Source: an uncultured Prevotellaceae bacterium (GTDB lineage: Bacteria; Bacteroidota; Bacteroidia; Bacteroidales; Bacteroidaceae). Taken from it: a stretch of 64,000 nucleotides of DNA. This document shows positions 50,560-59,202 of this stretch, piece by piece (position 1 is the stretch's first letter; each line of letters begins with the position of its first letter). Where the stretch lies: contig ONDA01000006.1 in the NCBI GenBank assembly GCA_900316475.1, forward strand, positions 1 through 64,000, written 5' to 3'. The position numbers were made by a program, and so were the translations under genes. The notes beneath the pieces were generated by a model that was not told where the DNA came from, ran no database searches, and saw only the letters and a program-made list of their open reading frames with translations.

Positions 50560-53097
50560 ATGACAAGTCAGTTTTCACCCAAGGTGTCAGAGGTGCTGGC
50601 ATTCTCGCGCGAAGAGGCTGCCAGATTAGCCAGCCGGTCGGTAGGGCCGGAACATTTGCTGCTCGGGCTGCTCAGAATGAAGGACGGGTCTGTTATCAAC
50701 GTGTTCAACCGGCTGAACCTGAATATACAATCTGTCAAGACGGAACTGGAAAACAAGGTCAGGGAGGACAACATACAAATGCCTGTGCAAGCCAGCGACC
50801 TCGTCTTAAACGAAAAGGCGAGCAATATTCTGAAACTCGCTGTGCTTGAGGCACGTGTACAACGAACAGAATGCGTAGAAGAGCAGCACCTGCTGCTGGC
50901 CATCCTGCATGACCAGGTGCAGAACGGCGCCAAACAGGTATTAGAATTTAACGATATGAATTACGAAGATACACTCGCTATGCTGCGCGCTCCCCAGAAA
51001 AGCAGCGTCAGCGACGGCATAGGACTTCCCGACGAGGATTTTGAGGAGGAAGAGACAGCGGGCGGCAACCAACCGACAGGACGTAACGCCCAGACAACGA
51101 CGGCGCAGGCAAAGACAAAGTCGAAGACGCCAGTATTAGACAGTTTCGGAACCGATCTGACGCAGGCTGCCGCTGAAGGCAAGCTCGACCCCTGCGTAGG
51201 CCGCGAACGCGAGATTCAGCGCGTCATAGAGATTTTAGGCCGCCGCAAGAAGAACAACCCCATATTAATAGGCGAACCGGGCGTGGGCAAGAGTGCTATC
51301 GTCGAGGGTCTTGCCCAGATGATAGCCGGGCACCACACGTCGCCCATGCTTTTTGGCAAGAAGATTTATACGCTCGACATGACTGCCATTGTGGCAGGCA
51401 CGAAGTATCGCGGACAATTTGAAGAGCGACTGAAGCAGCTCATGAAAGAGCTGGAGCAGAACCCGGACATCATCGTCTTCATCGACGAGATTCACACCAT
51501 CATCGGCGCCGGCTCGCCCCCAGGTTCAATGGATGCCGCCAACATCATGAAACCGGCTCTGGCACGCGGGACGGTGCAGTGCATCGGGGCAACGACGCTC
51601 GACGAGTACCGCAACTCCATCGAGAAAGACGGCGCCCTGGAACGCAGGTTCCAAAAGGTGCAGGTAGAGCCGACCACCAACGAGGAGACGCTGCAGATTC
51701 TGCATAACATCAAGGACCGCTACGAACAGCACCACCACGTCAGCTATACCGACGACGCGCTGGCGGCCTGTGTCAAGTTGACAGACCGCTATGTCAACGA
51801 CCGCTTCATGCCCGACAAAGCTATTGACGCGATGGACGAAGTGGGGTCGAAGGTTCATCTCGGCAACACACAGATTCCACCAGAGATTACGGAGAAGGAA
51901 CAGGAGATTGCCAACATCAAGGACCGTAAGCAGAGTGCCGTCAAAAACCAGAACTACGAGCTGGCCGCCAGCTATCGCGACCGCCAGACGCAGCTTGAGA
52001 AAGAGCTTGAAGTGCTGAACAAGAAGTGGCAGACGGGCGAAGGCGACGAGCGACAGATTGTCACTGAGAAGGAAGTCGCTGATGTCATCTCGATGATGAC
52101 GGGTGTGCCCGTACAGCGTATGGCCGAACAGGAGGGCATCCGTCTGAAGGGTATGAGTACGGAGTTGAAAGGAGCCGTCATCGGCCAGGATGGCGCTATC
52201 GACAAGATGGTGCGGGCCATCCAGCGCAACCGCGTGGGACTGAAAGACCCCAACCACCCCATCGGCGCCTTCATGTTCCTGGGGCCGACGGGCGTCGGTA
52301 AGACCTATCTGGCCAAGAAGTTGGCAGAATTCATGTTCGGCTCTGCCGACGCCTTGATCCGCGTCGACATGAGCGAATACACGGAGTCGTTCAACACCAG
52401 CCGACTCATTGGTGCGCCTCCGGGATATGTAGGCTATGAGGAGGGCGGACAGCTCACGGAGCGCGTGCGCCGTCACCCCTACTCCATCGTCCTGTTAGAC
52501 GAGATAGAAAAAGCCCACTCCAACGTGTTCAACCTCCTGCTGCAGGTGCTCGACGAGGGACGGCTCACCGACGGCAACGGACGCTTCGTTGACTTCCGCA
52601 ATACGGTAATCATCATGACGTCGAACGCCGGCACGCGCCAGCTGAAGGACTTCGGACGCGGCATCGGCTTCAGTGCGCACAACGGAACAGGACTCGCCCT
52701 GAACGAACAGGACAAGGAGCACGCACGCAGTATCGTGCAGAAAGCACTGTCGAAGCAGTTCTCGCCAGAGTTCCTGAACCGGCTCGACGAAATCATCACC
52801 TTCGACCAGCTCGACCTCGAAGCCATCAAGCGTATTATCGACATCGAGTTAAACAGCCTCTACAAGCGCATCAGCGACTTGGGTTACACCATCGACATGA
52901 CTGACGAGGCTAAAGAGTTTGTCGCTACGAAGGGCTACGACGTCCAGTTTGGTGCCCGCCCCCTGAAGCGCGCCATACAGACTTATGTCGAGGACGGCGT
53001 CTGCGAACGCATCGTCAACGGCGACATAGAGACGGGAACTGTCATACACATCAAAAAAGCGCCAGACAAGGAAGAACTGCTTTTTGAGACAGATTAA
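50560..53097 (+). CDS. clpC: ATP-dependent Clp unfoldase ClpC
   Basis: 845 residues from [23 protein letters not shown]; the longer frame runs through both promoters and is not family-like. A double Clp N-domain is followed by AAA-1 ([29 protein letters not shown]), a UVR-containing middle region ([20 protein letters not shown]) and AAA-2 ([55 protein letters not shown]). The UVR-type middle and lack of the long ClpB coiled coil indicate ClpC rather than ClpB. It feeds substrates to ClpP, which is not in the window, or acts as a chaperone. Confidence 0.93.
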   Translation: MTSQFSPKVSEVLAFSREEAARLASRSVGPEHLLLGLLRMKDGSVINVFNRLNLNIQSVKTELENKVREDNIQMPVQASDLVLNEKASNILKLAVLEARVQRTECVEEQHLLLAILHDQVQNGAKQVLEFNDMNYEDTLAMLRAPQKSSVSDGIGLPDEDFEEEETAGGNQPTGRNAQTTTAQAKTKSKTPVLDSFGTDLTQAAAEGKLDPCVGREREIQRVIEILGRRKKNNPILIGEPGVGKSAIVEGLAQMIAGHHTSPMLFGKKIYTLDMTAIVAGTKYRGQFEERLKQLMKELEQNPDIIVFIDEIHTIIGAGSPPGSMDAANIMKPALARGTVQCIGATTLDEYRNSIEKDGALERRFQKVQVEPTTNEETLQILHNIKDRYEQHHHVSYTDDALAACVKLTDRYVNDRFMPDKAIDAMDEVGSKVHLGNTQIPPEITEKEQEIANIKDRKQSAVKNQNYELAASYRDRQTQLEKELEVLNKKWQTGEGDERQIVTEKEVADVISMMTGVPVQRMAEQEGIRLKGMSTELKGAVIGQDGAIDKMVRAIQRNRVGLKDPNHPIGAFMFLGPTGVGKTYLAKKLAEFMFGSADALIRVDMSEYTESFNTSRLIGAPPGYVGYEEGGQLTERVRRHPYSIVLLDEIEKAHSNVFNLLLQVLDEGRLTDGNGRFVDFRNTVIIMTSNAGTRQLKDFGRGIGFSAHNGTGLALNEQDKEHARSIVQKALSKQFSPEFLNRLDEIITFDQLDLEAIKRIIDIELNSLYKRISDLGYTIDMTDEAKEFVATKGYDVQFGARPLKRAIQTYVEDGVCERIVNGDIETGTVIHIKKAPDKEELLFETD

Positions 53098-53106
53098 GCA
53101 GTAGCG

Positions 53107-53270
53107 CTGTTGCAGTTGTTGCAGTGTTGCAGTTCAAAATAAAGTCCTCCACAGTGTAAGAAAAAAACTCTATATTTATATATATATAAATATATATATA
53201 AATATAGAACCTATTTTGGGGGTGTGGGAATACCTCCGGGGGAACTGCAACACTGCAACAACTGCAACAG
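53107..53270. repeat. 164-bp element with perfect 29-bp inverted ends and (TA)n core
   Basis: The arms 53107-53135 and 53242-53270 are exact inverted copies, rich in TTGCAG units (CTGTTGCAGTTG...). The core holds a TATATTTATATATATATAAA-type palindromic tract at 53171-53206. It is MITE-like or a large cruciform. No target-site duplication is evident. It lies directly after clpC. Confidence 0.75.
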
Positions 53271-53337
53271 GTCTGTAAAAAAATGGCGATATGAAAAAAA
53301 ATGGCGATAGTATTCGTGAACCGCAACGGCTGTGTTG

Positions 53338-53345
53338 TATCTTTG
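53338..53345 (+). promoter_or_regulatory. -7 box (TATCTTTG) inside the clpC-53548 intergenic region
   Basis: TATCTTTGCA begins a stretch with no open frame until 53548. It could start a long leader or a small RNA. The following sequence has two GCCACTTAGCACGGC-type repeats (about 53367-53403). Confidence 0.5.
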
Positions 53346-53366
53346 CAGCGTCAAAAAACGAGTGAA

Positions 53367-53425
53367 GCCACTTAGCACGGCTAACCCGGCCACTTAGCAC
53401 GGCGAAATGGAACACTTAGCTTGAC
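53367..53425. repeat. CACTTAGCACGGC tandem repeats
   Basis: CCACTTAGCACGGC occurs twice (about 53368-53381 and 53390-53403), followed by a degenerate ACACTTAGCTTG. It lies downstream of the -7 box at 53338. Confidence 0.6.
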
Positions 53426-53500
53426 AAAGTGGAAGCAGACAGCTTAATTAAATAAGGTTAAAGAAAATGTTGTTTCTACCCAAAATTGAGTATTATTTAG

Positions 53501-53508
53501 TACCTTTG
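53501..53508 (+). promoter_or_regulatory. -7 box (TACCTTTG) of the NifU-like/GGGtGRT pair
   Basis: TACCTTTGCA lies 39 bases before the ATG at 53548. Confidence 0.75.
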
Positions 53509-53547
53509 CAGGTGATTTGAATCATCATTTATTTTTATTTCTTAAAT

Positions 53548-54249
53548 ATGCAGTATTCTAACGAAGTCAACAACATGTGCGTTGTTGCAAAAGGTCCCAA
53601 TCACGGACCGGCTCCTATTCCTGAGGAGGGTAAATGGATTCAGGCAAAAGAGATCAAAGACATCTCGGGTTACACTCACGGTATCGGCTGGTGCGCACCT
53701 CAGCAGGGTGCCTGCAAGCTGTCGCTGAACGTGAAGGACGGTATCATCCAGGAGGCTCTCGTAGAGACCATCGGCTGCACGGGTATGACCCATTCTGCCG
53801 CTATGGCCAGCGAGATTCTGCCCGGCAAGACCATCCTCGAGGCACTGAACACCGACCTCGTCTGCGACGCTATCAACACCGCTATGCGCGAACTGTTCCT
53901 GCAGATTGTCTACGGCCGCACACAGAGTGCCTTCTCTGAAGGTGGTCTGGTTATCGGTGCTGGTCTGGAAGACCTCGGCAAGGGTTTACGCTCTCAGACG
54001 GGTACGCTCTACGGCACCGTCGCCAAGGGCACGCGCTATCTGGAGCTGACCGAGGGCTACATCACAAAGCAGTTCCTCGACAAGGACAATCAGGTCTGCG
54101 GTTACGAGTATGTACACCTGGGCAAGATGATGGAAGCCATCAAGAACGGCATGGACGCCAACGAAGCCGTGAAGCAGTTCACTGGCAGCTACGGCCGCAC
54201 CACCGCCGAGCAGGGTATTGTGAAAGCTATTGATCCACGTAAAGAGTAA
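53548..54249 (+). CDS. NifU/IscU-like iron-sulfur scaffold-type protein
   Basis: 233 residues. The N-terminal half has the scaffold fold signature and cysteines at GWCAPQQGACKLSL and TIGCTGMTHSAAMASEILPGKTILEAL. The C-terminal half (GLEDLGKGLRSQTGTLYGTVAKGTRYLELTEGYI...) is special to this subfamily. In Bacteroidetes and clostridia it stands beside a GGGtGRT gene, as here (15-base gap). The role is unknown; cluster or sulfur handling is inferred. The transcript starts at the -7 box at 53501. Confidence 0.8.
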   Translation: MQYSNEVNNMCVVAKGPNHGPAPIPEEGKWIQAKEIKDISGYTHGIGWCAPQQGACKLSLNVKDGIIQEALVETIGCTGMTHSAAMASEILPGKTILEALNTDLVCDAINTAMRELFLQIVYGRTQSAFSEGGLVIGAGLEDLGKGLRSQTGTLYGTVAKGTRYLELTEGYITKQFLDKDNQVCGYEYVHLGKMMEAIKNGMDANEAVKQFTGSYGRTTAEQGIVKAIDPRKE

Positions 54250-54264
54250 AGGAGGAAACAAGAT

Positions 54265-55278
54265 ATGATTAGAAAAGTATCATTCGAAAGTTATGAGCGT
54301 CGTATCAACCAGGTATTGGCCGCTCTGAAAGAGAACGGAATCAACAGCATCGAAGAGGCTAACGAGATTTGCGAGAAGGCTGGTGTAGACCCCTACCAGA
54401 TGTGTGAGGACACACAGCGCATCTGCTTCGAGAACGCTAAGTGGGCATACGTTTGCGGTGCTGCCATCGCTATCAAGAAGGGCGTTAAGAATGCCGCCGA
54501 CGCTGCCGAGGCCATCGGTATCGGCCTGCAGTCGTTCTGTATCCCCGGCTCTGTGGCCGACGACCGCAAGGTGGGTCTGGGTCACGGCAACCTGGCAGCA
54601 CGTCTGCTGCGCGAGGAGACGGAGTGCTTCGCCTTCCTGGCCGGTCACGAGTCGTTCGCTGCAGCCGAGGGTGCCATCAAGATTGCCGAGAAGGCCAACA
54701 AGGTTCGCCAGAAGCCCCTCCGCGTCATCCTGAACGGTCTGGGCAAGGACGCCGCCATGATCATCTCGCGTATCAATGGCTTCACATACGTACAGACACA
54801 GTTCGACTACTACACCGGTGAGGTGAAGGTTGTCAAGGAGACGCCGTACAGCGACGGTCCCCGTGCCAAGGTGAAGTGCTACGGCGCCGACGACGTCCGC
54901 GAGGGTGTCGCCATCCTGTGGAAGGAGAACGTCGACGTCTCCATTACGGGTAACTCTACCAACCCCACCCGCTTCCAGCATCCCGTTGCCGGCACTTACA
55001 AGAAGGAGCGCGTGCTCGCTGGCAAGCCTTACTTCTCAGTAGCCTCTGGTGGTGGTACGGGTCGTACGTTGCACCCGGACAATATGGCCGCCGGTCCCGC
55101 TTCTTACGGTATGACCGACACCATGGGCCGTATGCACTCTGACGCTCAGTTCGCTGGTTCAAGCTCTGTTCCTGCTCACGTTGAGATGATGGGCTTCCTC
55201 GGCATCGGTAACAACCCGATGGTGGGTGCTACGGTATCTATCGCCGTAGAGGTGAGCCTCGCCCTGAACGGCAAGTAA
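54265..55278 (+). CDS. GGGtGRT family protein
   Basis: 337 residues. The name-giving motif ASGGGTGRTLHPDNMAAGPASYGMTDTMGRMHSDAQFAGSS-type region lies near residue 260 (in short pieces: GGGTGRT, then TMGRMHSDAQF). Conserved GLGHGNLAARLLREETECFAFLAGHESFAAAEGA-type and SITGNSTNPTRFQHPVAGTYKKER-type segments flank it. The biochemical function has not been established to my knowledge. The consistent pairing with the NifU-like gene suggests a cofactor- or sulfur-linked complex. A terminator follows. Confidence 0.85.
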   Translation: MIRKVSFESYERRINQVLAALKENGINSIEEANEICEKAGVDPYQMCEDTQRICFENAKWAYVCGAAIAIKKGVKNAADAAEAIGIGLQSFCIPGSVADDRKVGLGHGNLAARLLREETECFAFLAGHESFAAAEGAIKIAEKANKVRQKPLRVILNGLGKDAAMIISRINGFTYVQTQFDYYTGEVKVVKETPYSDGPRAKVKCYGADDVREGVAILWKENVDVSITGNSTNPTRFQHPVAGTYKKERVLAGKPYFSVASGGGTGRTLHPDNMAAGPASYGMTDTMGRMHSDAQFAGSSSVPAHVEMMGFLGIGNNPMVGATVSIAVEVSLALNGK

Positions 55279-55302
55279 GGAAACGTACTATACCATTATA
55301 AC

Positions 55303-55343
55303 AAAAGCAGGTATGCCTCGCGTGAGACATACCTGCTTTCTTT
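55303..55343. terminator. Bidirectional terminator after the GGGtGRT gene
   Basis: AAAGCAGGTATG (55304-55315) pairs with CATACCTGCTTT (55328-55339), flanked by A and T runs. It serves both converging units. Confidence 0.88.
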
Positions 55344-55364
55344 TCCGCTTAATTCAACGGAGAA

Positions 55365-56375
55365 TTACTTCCACGTTGCACCTTCGCGCAGAATAAATTG
55401 TATCTTCGACTTCTTGGGGAGCTGGGGTTTCTGCCATTCACCACCTAAAATCTGAATGGTCACGGGTTTCTTGCTGTCTTTGACGGCATTGACGGCTTTC
55501 TCCAAATTCATATATTCACCACGGCCCTTGCTATCGACAGTGATGTCGGCATCGCAGCGGTACTTCTTCAGAACGGGAATCTCCTCGCATAGGGCATCGG
55601 CCAACAGACGGGCCACAACATGAGCACCATATACACTATAATGTGTATTGTCCTGCTTGCCCCTTGGTTCGGTAGGCTCAGTGCCGGGCAGAAACCACAT
55701 GTGGAGCTTCTTCGACCCCTCGGTACCCAATCCTTGCTCCAGGTCGTGAGTTATCTTGTTGGCGTCGACAAAGTGGACGTGCATACGTTTGGCAACGTCG
55801 CGGGGAGCCACGCGGTAGAGTCCGTGAGTATCTATCAGCGAATCGCCCTCTACCATCTTAGCACCGTCAGCAAAGGTCTGGTCGCGCAACTTTTCGTCAT
55901 CGTCGTTCTTAGGTACGTTGACCAGGAAGTTACGACGCACGACGCTGTTCATCAGTACGGGAATACCCCCGAGCTCACGCGTTTCGCGGACATAGCGGGC
56001 CAACATATAGTCGAAGGTGGAGCCGGGAAACGTCTGACGGCCTGCCTTCGGTTTCTGGTCGTTATGACCAAATTGTATGATGACGTAATCGCCAGGCTTT
56101 ATTTTATCAAGCACCTTCTGCCAGCGTCCTTCCTTGAAGAACGACAGCGAGGTGCGCCCGTTGGCAGCATGATTGTCTACCACGATATTGTCGTCAAAGA
56201 AGCATTGAAGCGCCATACCCCACCCGCGCTCCAGCTTTCCTTTGGAAAGATCCTTATTGGCAGCCGTTGAGTCGCCGATGATAAAGATGGTAGTCGTCTT
56301 GTCGGTTGTTGCAGCAGTAGCCAGCAACAATAGTGCCACACAAGCAGCAAACAGTAAGATAGTCTTTGTTTTCAT
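55365..56375 (-). CDS. Rhamnogalacturonan acetylesterase (CE12) with a truncated pectin methylesterase tail
   Basis: 336 residues with a signal peptide. An SGNH hydrolase fold runs to about 265: IIGDSTAAN (nucleophile Ser36), VVDNHAANGRTSLSF, IIQFGHNDQKP and DNTHYSVYGA (catalytic Asp/His). The last 60 residues (ITVDSKGRGEYMNLEKAVNA then KKPVTIQILGGEWQKPQLP) match the opening strands of CE8 pectin methylesterases but stop before any CE8 catalytic residue. CE12-CE8 fusions are known, so this looks like a fusion that lost its CE8 part. It would deacetylate pectin side regions in the periplasm. Confidence 0.85.
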   Translation of the reverse strand: MKTKTILLFAACVALLLLATAATTDKTTTIFIIGDSTAANKDLSKGKLERGWGMALQCFFDDNIVVDNHAANGRTSLSFFKEGRWQKVLDKIKPGDYVIIQFGHNDQKPKAGRQTFPGSTFDYMLARYVRETRELGGIPVLMNSVVRRNFLVNVPKNDDDEKLRDQTFADGAKMVEGDSLIDTHGLYRVAPRDVAKRMHVHFVDANKITHDLEQGLGTEGSKKLHMWFLPGTEPTEPRGKQDNTHYSVYGAHVVARLLADALCEEIPVLKKYRCDADITVDSKGRGEYMNLEKAVNAVKDSKKPVTIQILGGEWQKPQLPKKSKIQFILREGATWK

Positions 56376-56401
56376 CAGTAGATGTAGTTTGTTTTCGGCC
56401 G

Positions 56402-56409
56402 CAAAGTTA
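56402..56409 (-). promoter_or_regulatory. -7 box (TAACTTTG) of the CE12 esterase
   Basis: The minus-strand match lies 27 bases upstream of the start. Confidence 0.65.
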
Positions 56410-56484
56410 CGAAAATTTTCTAACTTTTCGAGGCAATCTGCTCACTTTTTATTTCGAGAGGATTCAAATCTCGAAATTTTTATT

Positions 56485-56492
56485 TAAATTTG
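56485..56492 (+). promoter_or_regulatory. -7 box (TAAATTTG) of nth
   Basis: TAAATTTGCA ends 18 bases before the chosen ATG at 56511 and excludes the longer frame. Confidence 0.65.
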
Positions 56493-56510
56493 CAGAAAAA
56501 TACGGTAGTT

Positions 56511-57161
56511 ATGAAGCGAAAAGAACGATACCGGGCTGTGCTGGCCTATTTCGCAGAGCAGATGCCGGAGGTGACGACAGAGCTGGAGTTCGGCAGTGTG
56601 TTCCAACTGTTAGTGGCCGTCATCCTCAGTGCGCAATGTACCGACAAGCGGGTGAACCAGGTGACACCGGCGCTCTTCGAACGGTTTCCAGATGCTGCGT
56701 CGATGGCAGCCGCTGAGGCCGACGAGGTGTACGAATACGTCAAGAGCGTGTCCTATCCTAATGCTAAGGCGCGACATCTGGTGGAGATGGCGCGCACGCT
56801 GGTCGGCAGTTACGGGGGCGAGGTGCCAGGAGATATGGACGCACTCCTCAAGCTGCCCGGCGTGGGGCGCAAGACGGCGAACGTCATTCAGGCTGTAGCC
56901 TTCGGACGCTCGACGATGGCCGTCGACACCCACGTCTACCGCGTCAGCCATCGTCTGGGTCTGGTGTCGAAACGTGACAACACGCCACTGAAAGTGGAAC
57001 AGGCACTGATGGCCAACATCCCCGACAAGCAGATACCGCTGGCTCACCACTGGCTGCTGCTGCACGGCCGCTATGTATGCACGTCGCAACGACCTAAGTG
57101 TGCGAAGTGCGCATTGGCCGACATCTGTCCGAAACTGCTGGAAGGCTCGAAGTTAGAATAA
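56511..57161 (+). CDS. nth: Endonuclease III
   Basis: 216 residues from MKRKERYRAVLAYF. It removes oxidised pyrimidines and cuts abasic sites. The helix-hairpin-helix LLKLPGVGRKTANVIQAVAFG with catalytic Lys, the catalytic Asp in AVDTHVYRVSHRLGL, and the 4Fe-4S ligands C-x6-C-x2-C-x5-C (CTSQRPKCAKCALADIC) are complete. The 3' end overlaps the convergent HAD gene by 9 bases. Confidence 0.96.
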   Translation: MKRKERYRAVLAYFAEQMPEVTTELEFGSVFQLLVAVILSAQCTDKRVNQVTPALFERFPDAASMAAAEADEVYEYVKSVSYPNAKARHLVEMARTLVGSYGGEVPGDMDALLKLPGVGRKTANVIQAVAFGRSTMAVDTHVYRVSHRLGLVSKRDNTPLKVEQALMANIPDKQIPLAHHWLLLHGRYVCTSQRPKCAKCALADICPKLLEGSKLE

Positions 57162-57788
57162 CTTTAACAGCGACTGATAACTAACATGCAAATAGTCGGT
57201 TATCTGTATGTCGGAAAGCGGCGCTATAGCCTCCTTCGGGTTCGTAGTAGCCACACCGACAACCTTCATACCTGCCGCACGCCCCGACTTCAGACCGTTG
57301 AAGCTGTCCTCAAAGACGACGCACTCTGCAGGCTCAGCCCCGAAGCGCGCTGCACCTTTCAGGTAGCAGTCGGGATGCGGTTTGGAGAACTCAAAGTCCT
57401 CGCTCGTCAGTATGGCGTCAAACAACTGCTTGAAGCCCGGCTGGGCACGATAGACACTCTCCATCTTCGGCATATTGGAGCTCGTCACCACCGCCGTCTT
57501 CACACCGTGGGCGTGCAGGTCGGCAATGAGTGCCTCGAAGCCCGCAATGTACTCAAACGTCATCTGTGCCTCGAACGCGTTAAGACGCTCTGTTACAATC
57601 GGACGCTCAGCCTCTAATGGCCCCGTGAACCAGCGGTCGTAAATCTGTGTCAACGTCGAACCTTTAATCTCGTGCTCCAGTCCGGGATGCTCCGGATGGT
57701 ACTGTCGGCACTGGCTTCCCCAGAACTCCGTATATTGCGGTTCCGTATCGAACACGACGCCGTCTAAATCAAATAATGCTGCTTTCAT
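57153..57788 (-). CDS. HAD-superfamily phosphatase (beta-phosphoglucomutase-like)
   Basis: 211 residues. Motifs are FDLDGVVFDTEP (I, nucleophile Asp), VVTSSN (II), SKPHPDCY (III) and VFEDSFNGLKSGRAAGM (IV), with the helical cap typical of the PGM-like group. The substrate is unknown; sugar phosphates are usual. The ATG (57786-57788) lies only 5 bases after the -7 box, so the mRNA is effectively leaderless. Confidence 0.9.
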   Translation of the reverse strand: MKAALFDLDGVVFDTEPQYTEFWGSQCRQYHPEHPGLEHEIKGSTLTQIYDRWFTGPLEAERPIVTERLNAFEAQMTFEYIAGFEALIADLHAHGVKTAVVTSSNMPKMESVYRAQPGFKQLFDAILTSEDFEFSKPHPDCYLKGAARFGAEPAECVVFEDSFNGLKSGRAAGMKVVGVATTNPKEAIAPLSDIQITDYLHVSYQSLLKLF

Positions 57789-57793
57789 AGGTG

Positions 57794-57825
57794 CAAATTT
57801 ACGAAGAAAAATCGAGCCTTACAAA
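57794..57825 (-). promoter_or_regulatory. -33/-7 promoter of the HAD phosphatase, leaderless
   Basis: On the minus strand: TTTG (57822-57825), exactly 20 bases, TAAATTTG (57794-57801), then CACCT and ATG. Transcription should begin at or within a few bases of the start codon. Confidence 0.8.
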
Positions 57826-57861
57826 TAAATTGCCCCAAAAAAGCAAGCAACGCATGATATA

Positions 57862-57900
57862 AAAAAAGAGGATTCCCGCCAGCCGTTCGGCGGAAATCCT
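57862..57900 (-). terminator. Terminator of the gyrA-TPR unit
   Basis: AGGATTCCCGCC (57869-57880) pairs with GGCGGAAATCCT (57889-57900) with one mismatch. A T run follows on the minus strand. Confidence 0.85.
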
Positions 57901-57926
57901 GTTTACATACGGGGAACTGATGTGTC

Positions 57927-59186
57927 TTACTGTTTCAGCGACGGGTCGAGAGCCTCAAGCTCAGCCATCTTCTCCTTGTTGCCCAGCGAGTAGTACAGAC
58001 GATAGAGGGGATATGCCCAGTGCGTCATCTCCTGGTTAGGATCCAGCTCGCGCGTCTTCTCCATATAGGAAAGGGCATCTCTCAGCACGACCTTCACCTT
58101 CTCTGCATTCTCCTTCGACAGGCCCATCGTCTTCTTGTCCATCAGCTGGTCGTTCAGGGCAATGGCCTTTGAGTTGTAGCAGATGCCGGTGTTGAAGATG
58201 CACTGCACCCAGTTCGGGTCAATCTCAAGAGCCTTCTTGAAAGCTGCGATAGCCTCGTCCCACTTCTCGGTATTCATCTTTGCCTCTCCCTTCAGGGCAT
58301 AAGCCATCTTGTTCTGCGGGTTAAGAGCTATCTCCTCGTCAATCCACGCTTCCTTAGCGGCTGGAGCATCGTGCTGGTGCATGTCAATCAGCAGGTTGAA
58401 ATAGCGGTCGTTGCTCAAGTCGGCCTTGTGCTGCTCCATGAGGAACTTCTTGAACTCAGCGGAATCGGCAGCCGTCTTGCAGTTGTCACGCTTGGCATAG
58501 ACCAGGATGTTCTCAGCATCAGACTTTCTGCTGGGGTCGCATTCGAGGAGCTTCTGGGCGTAAATCTCGGCGTCCTTGTAGTTCTTCATCTGATAAGAGA
58601 GGAACGAGCAGTAGTAGACGATGTCGTTGAAGAACGGTTCCTTGGGGAAGTCCTTCTCGGCCATATCCTTATAGACAGACGTTTCGCGCATGTTAACGTA
58701 AGCCTTCCACAGACGGATGGCCTGCTCATTGTTCTTCTGGTTATAGAAATACTGTCCGCCCTGTGCAAAGAGCACGCCGAACGTCTTGTAACGGTTCTGG
58801 GTGTCAGCACAGAACTTTGGCTTCACCTTACCCTTCTCGTTGGGCTGATGGTCGAACTCGTCGGCCTTAACAGCACTCTCCCATGCATCAATAGCGTTAG
58901 TGTACATAGCCACTGAGTCGGCCTTCTCCTTACTTGTTGGCAGTGCGCTCTTGATGGCGATTTCAGACTGGTCTGAATACTGCTTGAAGTAGATTTGGCT
59001 CAGCAGGTTCCAAGCAGAAGCCTTCTCCTCGCTGGTGCCAGCTTCAAGCGCTGGTTTCACAGCCTCAATAGCCTGTGCAAACTCGCCCTTGTCAAACAGC
59101 TTCTTTGCACTCTTCACAACGTCAGCCTGAGCGAAGGCTGAGCTTGAAGCAACGGCCATAGCGGCCAACATTACTAATTTTTTCAT
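57927..59186 (-). CDS. Secreted TPR protein, paralogue of the 42627 gene
   Basis: 419 residues with a signal peptide (after SSAFAQ). TPR repeats run across it, including WDEAIAAFKKALEIDPNWVQCIFNTGICYNSKA near the end and the ending YMEKTRELDPNQE..YPLYRLYYSLGNKEKMAELEALDPSLKQ. It starts 16 bases after gyrA and probably shares its transcript. It is probably periplasmic and its partners are unknown. Confidence 0.82.
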   Translation of the reverse strand: MKKLVMLAAMAVASSSAFAQADVVKSAKKLFDKGEFAQAIEAVKPALEAGTSEEKASAWNLLSQIYFKQYSDQSEIAIKSALPTSKEKADSVAMYTNAIDAWESAVKADEFDHQPNEKGKVKPKFCADTQNRYKTFGVLFAQGGQYFYNQKNNEQAIRLWKAYVNMRETSVYKDMAEKDFPKEPFFNDIVYYCSFLSYQMKNYKDAEIYAQKLLECDPSRKSDAENILVYAKRDNCKTAADSAEFKKFLMEQHKADLSNDRYFNLLIDMHQHDAPAAKEAWIDEEIALNPQNKMAYALKGEAKMNTEKWDEAIAAFKKALEIDPNWVQCIFNTGICYNSKAIALNDQLMDKKTMGLSKENAEKVKVVLRDALSYMEKTRELDPNQEMTHWAYPLYRLYYSLGNKEKMAELEALDPSLKQ

Positions 59187-59202
59187 AAGCTTTAATTATT
59201 GG

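Noticed and set aside
53051..53415. Minus-strand frames over the clpC downstream region
   Set aside because: They are built from TA-repeat (IYIYIYI) and TTGCAG-repeat codons.
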